Source: Centropus unirufus (taxonomy: Eukaryota > Chordata > Aves > Cuculiformes > Centropidae). Taken from it: a stretch of DNA of 64,000 nucleotides. How positions within the stretch are numbered: the first letter of the stretch is position 1; the number at the start of each line of letters is the position of its first letter. The stretch covers positions 4,020,200-4,084,199 of the forward strand of contig VYZI01000005.1 in NCBI GenBank assembly GCA_013397695.1, read 5' to 3'. Both the position numbers and the translations under genes were made by a program. Of the stretch, positions 60,301 to 64,000 are shown in pieces. The notes beneath the pieces were generated by a model. The model was given only the letters and a program-made list of their open reading frames with translations, was not told the DNA's origin and did not search any database.

Positions 60301-60621
60301 TGCTTACTTCAGTGAGGAAATATGTGTCGCTTGCAAGTGAAAGGTTGGGGAACAGTAATGCTGGTGTGTTTGTAGAGTCCTGGGATTAGTGTGGCAGATG
60401 TTCTAAACATGACTGCAAGGGTTCCTTTGTCTCTGATCCCAACTTCTCTTTTTCAGGCACAGCTGGAAGCTCAGAGGGCGACTCAGGATTTTCAGAGGGC
60501 CACTGAAGTGCTGCGTGCTGCAAAGGAGACCATTTCACTTGCTGAGCAGAGGCTCCTGGAAGATGACAAGCGCCAGTTTGACTCTGCCTGGCAAGAGATG
60601 CTCAACCATGCCACTCAGAGG
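24279..60621 (+). CDS. SH3BP5: SH3BP5, SH3 domain-binding protein 5 (5' part, exons 1-4)
   Basis: Joining 24279-24350, 26854-26916, 37349-37477 and 60457-60621 gives one continuous frame of 143 codons. From recall it matches vertebrate SH3BP5 almost residue for residue after the first 15 or so positions. Recognisable blocks are EEEEVDPRIQ, GELEKLNQST, VKLDELVKKIGKAVEDSKPY and DDKRQFDSAWQEMLNHATQR. The paralogue SH3BP5L differs clearly in these blocks, so it is excluded. The family protein is about 450 residues, so roughly the last two thirds, including the C-terminal JNK-docking region, lie downstream of the window. Known roles are mitochondrial outer-membrane JNK scaffold, BTK SH3 binder and RAB11 exchange factor; the segment here is the acidic N-terminus plus the start of the long coiled coil. 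All introns are GT-AG and all boundaries seen are phase 0. The N-terminus (24 residues before the first junction) is shorter than the human one, which I recall as about 45. Confidence 0.96.
24471..24840. repeat. Cluster of alternating purine-pyrimidine tracts (Z-DNA-prone)
   Basis: Perfect pyrimidine-purine alternation runs for 27 bases at 24471-24497, 26 at 24499-24524, 20 at 24556-24575 and 27 at 24814-24840. The last contains the palindrome GTGTGTATACACAC. The tracts mix TG, CA, TA and CG steps instead of repeating one unit. They begin about 120 bases after the exon 1 donor, in the expected zone of promoter-proximal supercoiling. Confidence 0.8.
24940..25082. repeat. Imperfect direct duplication, two units of about 58 bp, 85 bp apart
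   Basis: A unit starting CCCCAGGCAGCGCT and ending CTTCCCTTCCTTCTC occurs at about 24940-24997 and again at about 25025-25082, with scattered substitutions. It looks like a diverged local duplication in intron 1. Confidence 0.75.
26854..26916 (+). CDS. SH3BP5: SH3BP5 coding exon 2
   Basis: This exon holds 21 codons, beginning GELEKLNQST and ending RRETELE. The acceptor is a long pyrimidine tract ending ttctttctag and the donor is GAG/gtacag. Against the human protein as I recall it there is one difference, an alanine in place of the second aspartate of STDD. The segment is exactly three heptads long and rich in Glu, Leu and Asn, in keeping with the start of the coiled-coil domain. Both boundaries are phase 0. 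Confidence 0.97.
29866..30224 (+). mobile_element. CR1 LINE fragment F (intron 2, sense)
   Basis: This is the 3' UTR of a CR1 subfamily distinct from A-E. Its blocks are ttttaccaggagtcacatgg, agacaaggggtaatgggtat, actggaataatttccccagg and aacctatgtatcacctaaaa. It ends tgaggtcccttccaacatggcattctatgattct. It is the closest relative of fragment G, which lies inverted in intron 3. Confidence 0.9.
30317..30490. repeat. Imperfect tandem duplication, period about 90 bp, with TTTA run
   Basis: The block GGGG(A)TTCTGTT...GATCAGCCTACC...TTATTTA at 30317 recurs at about 30409 as GGGGTCTGTTCTGAGCTGATC with AGCCTGCC and TTTATTTAA. The two copies differ at several bases, and the first has gained an expanded TTTA/TCTA run (about 30350-30388). 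Confidence 0.7.
37349..37477 (+). CDS. SH3BP5: SH3BP5 coding exon 3
   Basis: This exon holds 43 codons, beginning DARQRFRSVL and ending YWEARRVARQ. It contains the conserved VKLDELVKKIGKAVEDSKPY block of the coiled-coil region. The donor CAG/gtgaga is strong. The acceptor is weaker than those of exons 2 and 4: the pyrimidine tract (tttctttcctttctg) is separated from the final AG by a purine-containing stretch, caacatcttgaag. The exon is a multiple of three with phase 0 on both sides, so skipping it would keep the frame. One conservative K-to-R change relative to human (as recalled) lies near its start. Confidence 0.97.
41318..41995 (-). mobile_element. CR1 LINE fragment G (intron 3, antisense)
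   Basis: It starts with cacagaatcatagaatgtcaggttggaacgg, the complement of the CR1 tail. On the - strand it encodes EKALGVLVDKRLN, KVIIPLYLVLVRPHLEYCVL and RLERVHRGAAKM from the ORF2 C-terminus. Its 3' UTR shares with fragment F the diagnostic blocks for caggagtcac, acaaggggtaatgg and tatgtatcacctaaaa. It is 5'-truncated near 42.0 kb. Confidence 0.93.
43262..43652 (+). mobile_element. CR1 LINE fragment H (intron 3, sense)
   Basis: The + strand encodes the last part of the CR1 ORF2 (FRFDIRKNFFTARVVRHWN and SLPREVMDASPLGVFRARLD). The 3' UTR follows, ending ggatgatctttaaggtgccttccaacccaaaccattctatg. This CR1 3' end is relatively well preserved. Confidence 0.94.
47681..48030 (-). mobile_element. 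CR1 LINE fragment I (intron 3, antisense)
   Basis: It begins taatagaatcatggtttgggtatgaagggacctt, the complement of the CR1 tail. It continues through tcaaggcttcatccaacctggccttgaacacttcc and cctcaccaccctcaacgggaag, then stops after tatctccggagcc. Confidence 0.93.
51505..52300 (-). mobile_element. CR1 LINE fragment J, degraded, reaching the RT active-site region
   Basis: This is an old copy whose 3' part (from about 51505) is barely recognisable. Further right it contains the complements of CR1 ORF2 segments: tgcaggactccacacttcttgttgaacc, and tttggtatcatctgcaggtttgctgagggtgc. The latter reads on the - strand as SKPADDTK, the normally FADD-type polymerase motif, with its aromatic residue changed. 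It is clearly inactive. Confidence 0.8.
52310..52490 (+). mobile_element. CR1 LINE fragment K, 3' end
   Basis: It reads on the + strand from ggaacaggttgctcagagaagctgtggatgcc to ggatgatctttaaggtcctttccagcccaaaccattctgtcattctatga. It lies directly beside fragment J in opposite orientation. Confidence 0.92.
56518..56950 (-). mobile_element. CR1 LINE fragment L (intron 3, antisense)
   Basis: It begins gatcgtagaatgacgtcagttggaagggaccc and follows the CR1 blocks atcgagtccaactcc, ttccccagggagcctgttcc and caccatctgggtgaagaa. On the - strand a short piece of the ORF2 tail remains near 56.9 kb. Confidence 0.9.
59095..59570 (-). mobile_element. CR1 LINE fragment M (intron 3, antisense)
   Basis: It begins atcatagaatggtttgggttggaagtgacc and continues through ttccctgggcaacctgtgcc to tctccaggctgagcgaccccaactctctcagcctg and atggccctcctctggactc. 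The - strand encodes FRLDIRKKFFTLRVVRHWHR and LPREVVAAPSLEV. It lies about 0.9 kb upstream of exon 4. Confidence 0.94.
60457..60621 (+). CDS. SH3BP5: SH3BP5 coding exon 4
   Basis: This exon holds 55 codons, beginning AQLEAQRATQ and ending EMLNHATQR. It includes the conserved blocks TEVLRAAKETISLAEQRLLE and DDKRQFDSAWQEML. The acceptor is strong (aacttctctttttcag) and the donor is AGG/gtaata. An ATG-initiated open frame (60391-60813) runs through the exon into the intron on both sides; that is read-through and not an alternative protein. The residues expected next in the family (an acidic, Lys-rich coiled-coil stretch) were not found in the remaining 3.4 kb, so exon 5 lies beyond the window. 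Confidence 0.97.
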
Positions 60622-63600
60622 GTAATACAAACTTGTCTCAGCATCTGCCTTTTCTGTGTTTTATGCTCTCCTGAGGTGTATGAGACCTGTTTTCTGAAAG
60701 ACCAAAATTTTTTTTGTTCCAAATATGCGAAACAAAGGAAACAAAGCTACAGACAATTAGGAAGCATAAGGCTAAATGTTTTGGGTCTTGGGCTGCTACT
60801 GGAAAAACTGTAGTTCTATGTCTGGCTGTGATAGTAACTAGTGGATTAGCTCTCTAAAGAGACAAAAGTTGCCATCCATATAATAAAGGTAAACCATGCC
60901 TTAACACATATCTGCATTTGGAGTCAGTCCAAAATAATTGCATAGGGATGGCTATGCCTGAATGCATACGTTATAGAAACTTACTCTGGAAAAACAGGGA
61001 CACGTTCCAGTTTTGAGTATAACCTGTTCTTCGTATGGAGTAAGCTGAACAAGGCACTTCAGAGATTGTGTGTTTGAATGTGTAGAATTACTCAAAAGCC
61101 TGTGCTGCATTTTAAACTTGCACATTGCTCTATCCTGAATTAATTTCTGAATTTAGACAAGGTCTTACCTCCTTCGTAGATTCTTTTTAAATCTACAGAA
61201 GAGAAGCACCCTCCAACAATGAAAGGCAGTATTCATTTCCACAGCTCTCAAGAAGAATTTTCCTGTCATTTGCCCCGTTTCTTTTTTTTTTCCGTCTGCT
61301 TAAAAAAGGCACTTTTTAAACATGAAAGATCTAAAAATCGAAGTTAAAAACCTTTGTTCTGTCACAGTTCTCTTAATATGCCAGTGAAGCTGAACTTGCT
61401 ATTCTAAGCATGCTAGCGTGCCATACAATGTTCCTATTGTCTTGCAGTCCTCAACTGTCGTAGCTCTGTTCTGCTGCAGAAGCTTCTCAGTTTCAGAAAG
61501 CCGCTCTTTCAGAATTACTTGTAAAAACCAGCTGCCTGATGAAGAAACGGCAAACAAAAAGGATGTTGGCTGTGTGTAGGGGAGAGATGGAAAACCTGGT
61601 ATATATTAAAAAAAGAGAAAACAGGCTCCAGGGTATTGTTTGTGTTATTTTCTCTGTTATCATTAAATATTTGCAGATCTGGCAAGCCCGGTGTGTTTCT
61701 GATGGGAGCCCCAAACCTTTGCAGTGCATGTGCACCAGGGCACCAGCTGCTGTTGTTTTTCTTAGTCGTTGTCCCTGCTCGTTATGAGCAAAGTCCAGAA
61801 AAGCATAGATGATTTCTGATTCTCAGAATAGACAGGTGAGAAAACTGGAAGGAGCTGCCTAGAGCTCCTGACTGTTAAACTGCTGAGGTCTGGTGGAGAG
61901 TGACAGGAACTGTGGATCAGCTGCCTCTCTCCAGCTGGCACAATGAAAATTTGTGCTCAGGTGGGTAAGGAAAGAAATGCTGCCAATTTTGAGAATTCAA
62001 ATGGATTCCACTTTTCCTTGGATGCTTCAAGGGGTTATCTGTGTCTTTCTACAACCCTTAATCCTTCCCCGACTGTCTATGAGAAGAGTGCAGCTCAGCT
62101 GGGCAAACCCAGTGATTTAAAGCAGAAGGTGGCTCCTGACAGTGTTTGGTGGAGCCACGCTGGTGGTGTTAATACATGTCATCACTGAATGCTTGTCGGA
62201 GGACTGATCAAAACCATAATTTTTCTCGTGGGCATATCCGAATGGTAAATAGGAGCTTTATGGACTGCAGTTATAAAATCTCCAAGGCACAGACTGGATT
62301 GTATAGAGCAGCTGATGGCATCTTGAATGGAAAATGTGTCACCCAAACCTTCCTGGTGCTTAAAATATCCTGGGTAAGCTCAGTTCCCAGAGAGAACCTA
62401 TCTGCACCTTAACAGGGTGCAACGGATTTTGTAAGAGCTACCTGAAAGTTTGTCCCATGATTTTCATTGGCCGTATCAGAAGCCTTAAGGCTAAGGCCAG
62501 AGCCAAGAAGGGTGAAAATGCTGCTGGAAGTCCTGACTGAAGAGACTCAGCTTTAGTTTGTTCGGAGGGCTCAACTGAGTTTTATAGTAGCACAGTAGAT
62601 GCTTCTTTAGTTATAGGGTATGCAATTAGTGAAGTGCTTATTGTTCGGTGATGCAAACAGACTAATTGTTCGGATTTGCTAGCTTTTTGGCTTGTATTTC
62701 TAAATGACAGTTGTGCTGGGCAGAGAATAATCTTGCACTGGGCCTTGGACAGCAATGAATGAAGGGCAGAAAAGCACCTTTGTGCCAAATATTAAAGTGA
62801 GCTACTAATTAATTTGTTTCTCTATTGATAGAAATGTCAGGCAAGAATAAAGTGCTTTCATTTGCTATTCTTGGGCACATGTAGCAGGCTTTGAATTAAT
62901 CTGAAATTTGGAACAAAAGCTGAGCCCTGTAGCAGCTTCGTAGCTGACAAACAGTGCAAACAGGGAGCACAAAGAAAAAGGGTAAGCAAGAGAATAAATT
63001 AAACACCTTTTTTTTTTTTTTTACACGCATGTATGGAAATACTGCCAGGTTACTTTTGCACTTGACCCAATGGATATGGACAAAAACTTGGGTTTTGGAG
63101 TGCCAAAGAGGAAATGTTGTTTGCAGACCCTTACTGGGAGGAAAAGGAGATAAGGGTTGCGTGCTGCAATTGCTTTTTGCTTTCTTCATAAACTGAAAAG
63201 CTATGAGCACTGGTTGTAATGGGACAGTCTAACGAGTTGCTGTGGCTTTTGTAGCCACTGATATAGAAAATCATATAATTAAACTGAAGAAAAATGAGAG
63301 AGTTACTGAAATTTTCTTACCCTGGGTGGGCTGAAAGCATAACAGGTGGAAGATGTTTTTATTCACGGAGCAGACAGCAGCAGGATAAATAGGTACAGGG
63401 AGTACCGGCTGTCACGCTGCGTTTTTTTTTTCCGCCTTTCAGTTCGAGCTGTATTTCCAAAGGAAGCTGTGTGCCTAAATAGGAGCTGGATGTCTGCCTG
63501 CCTGTGGAGATGCGACTACTCCCTCTTTATATCTGTGCTTGAGCCATGTGTTGACCACAGAGATGCACAGGACTGTGATGTGATCCTGCAAGTCAGGCAG

Positions 63601-64000
63601 CTGCTTTTGCTGCTTCTGCTCTTAACTTGATGTATATTTTTGGGGTGGATTCCTATGCTTTTTTTCCCTAGATGCCCATTTCTCCATAGATTTGAGATGT
63701 TTAGTGACTCTTGGGCTGGGATTTAGCTCATCAGTTTCAGGGGTCTAGGGCATTGCTTTGTACATACCTGTTACTTGCCTATACTTGCATTTTAGTCAAA
63801 TGAGGTCTGATCAGCAAGTTGATGGTGTCTGGAGAAGAATTATGTGACCAGAATGGCAAGTTCATTATCAGATGAATGATAATGGAAATGTAGTCACGTA
63901 GCTTGCATGTACGTGGGTTTGATGAGCTTTTAAGCTGCCTGGAGAAGAAAAAGTGCTATTCACTGCTAGCTGTTGCAGTTACCAATAAACTGGGAAGCCA
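60622..64000 (+). other. SH3BP5: SH3BP5 intron 4 (incomplete)
   Basis: The intron begins with donor gtaata after exon 4 and continues past the window end. No CR1 fragment, exon 5 sequence or RNA gene was recognised in it. Confidence 0.85.

Larger units (their letters stand above)
37478..60456 (+). other. SH3BP5: SH3BP5 intron 3
   Basis: This GT-AG intron (gtgaga to tttcag) is about 23 kb. It holds CR1 fragments at about 41.3, 43.3, 47.7, 51.5, 52.3, 56.5 and 59.1 kb. Unexplained long open frames lie at 49.1-49.7 kb (+) and 54.2-54.7 kb (-). Stretches 37.5-41.3, 44-47.6, 52.7-56.5 and 57-59 kb show nothing beyond short homopolymer runs. Confidence 0.9.

Noticed and set aside
1..64000. CRISPR arrays, operons, tRNA or rRNA genes, endogenous retroviral coding regions
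   Set aside because: None seen. The sequence is vertebrate intronic and intergenic DNA; all pol-like translations that I recognise are CR1 LINE, not retroviral.

Overview
The window reads as vertebrate nuclear DNA, most likely from a bird. The best organism signal is repeat content: at least thirteen CR1 LINE fragments, several ending in the CATAGAATCATAGAATC-type 3' terminus (or its complement), with no Alu, B1 or L1-like sequence noticed. The species cannot be named from this sequence alone. One protein-coding gene is recognisable: the 5' part of SH3BP5 (SH3 domain-binding protein 5, also called Sab), on the + strand.

Layout. Positions 1-23,900 are upstream intergenic DNA. No exon was recognised there. 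It holds five CR1 fragments, an exact 79-bp tandem duplication at 14.74-14.90 kb, and one stretch (5.14-6.54 kb) with unusually few stops in several frames. A CpG-rich promoter region lies at about 23.99-24.42 kb. SH3BP5 exon 1 (24279-24350) starts at an ideal Kozak ATG and is followed by exon 2 (26854-26916), exon 3 (37349-37477) and exon 4 (60457-60621). Introns are about 2.5, 10.4 and 23.0 kb, and a fourth intron runs off the right end. The four exons join in one frame (all boundaries phase 0) to give the first 143 residues. The rest of the protein, about two thirds of the family's usual length, lies beyond the window.

Intron 1 begins with a cluster of alternating purine-pyrimidine tracts. 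Intron 2 holds one CR1 fragment. Intron 3 holds seven, in both orientations, including a pair that looks nested. No exon-like or RNA-gene signal was recognised in the rest of the introns.

Function. SH3BP5 is known as a coiled-coil protein of the mitochondrial outer membrane that docks JNK, as a binder of the BTK SH3 domain, and as a guanine-nucleotide exchange factor for RAB11. The exons here encode the acidic N-terminus and the first part of the coiled-coil region. I found no convincing new biological system. The observations most worth a second look are the uORF/G-quadruplex arrangement over the SH3BP5 start, the inverted CR1 pair flanking the frame-preserving exon 3, the Z-DNA-prone start of intron 1, and the perfect 79-bp duplication.
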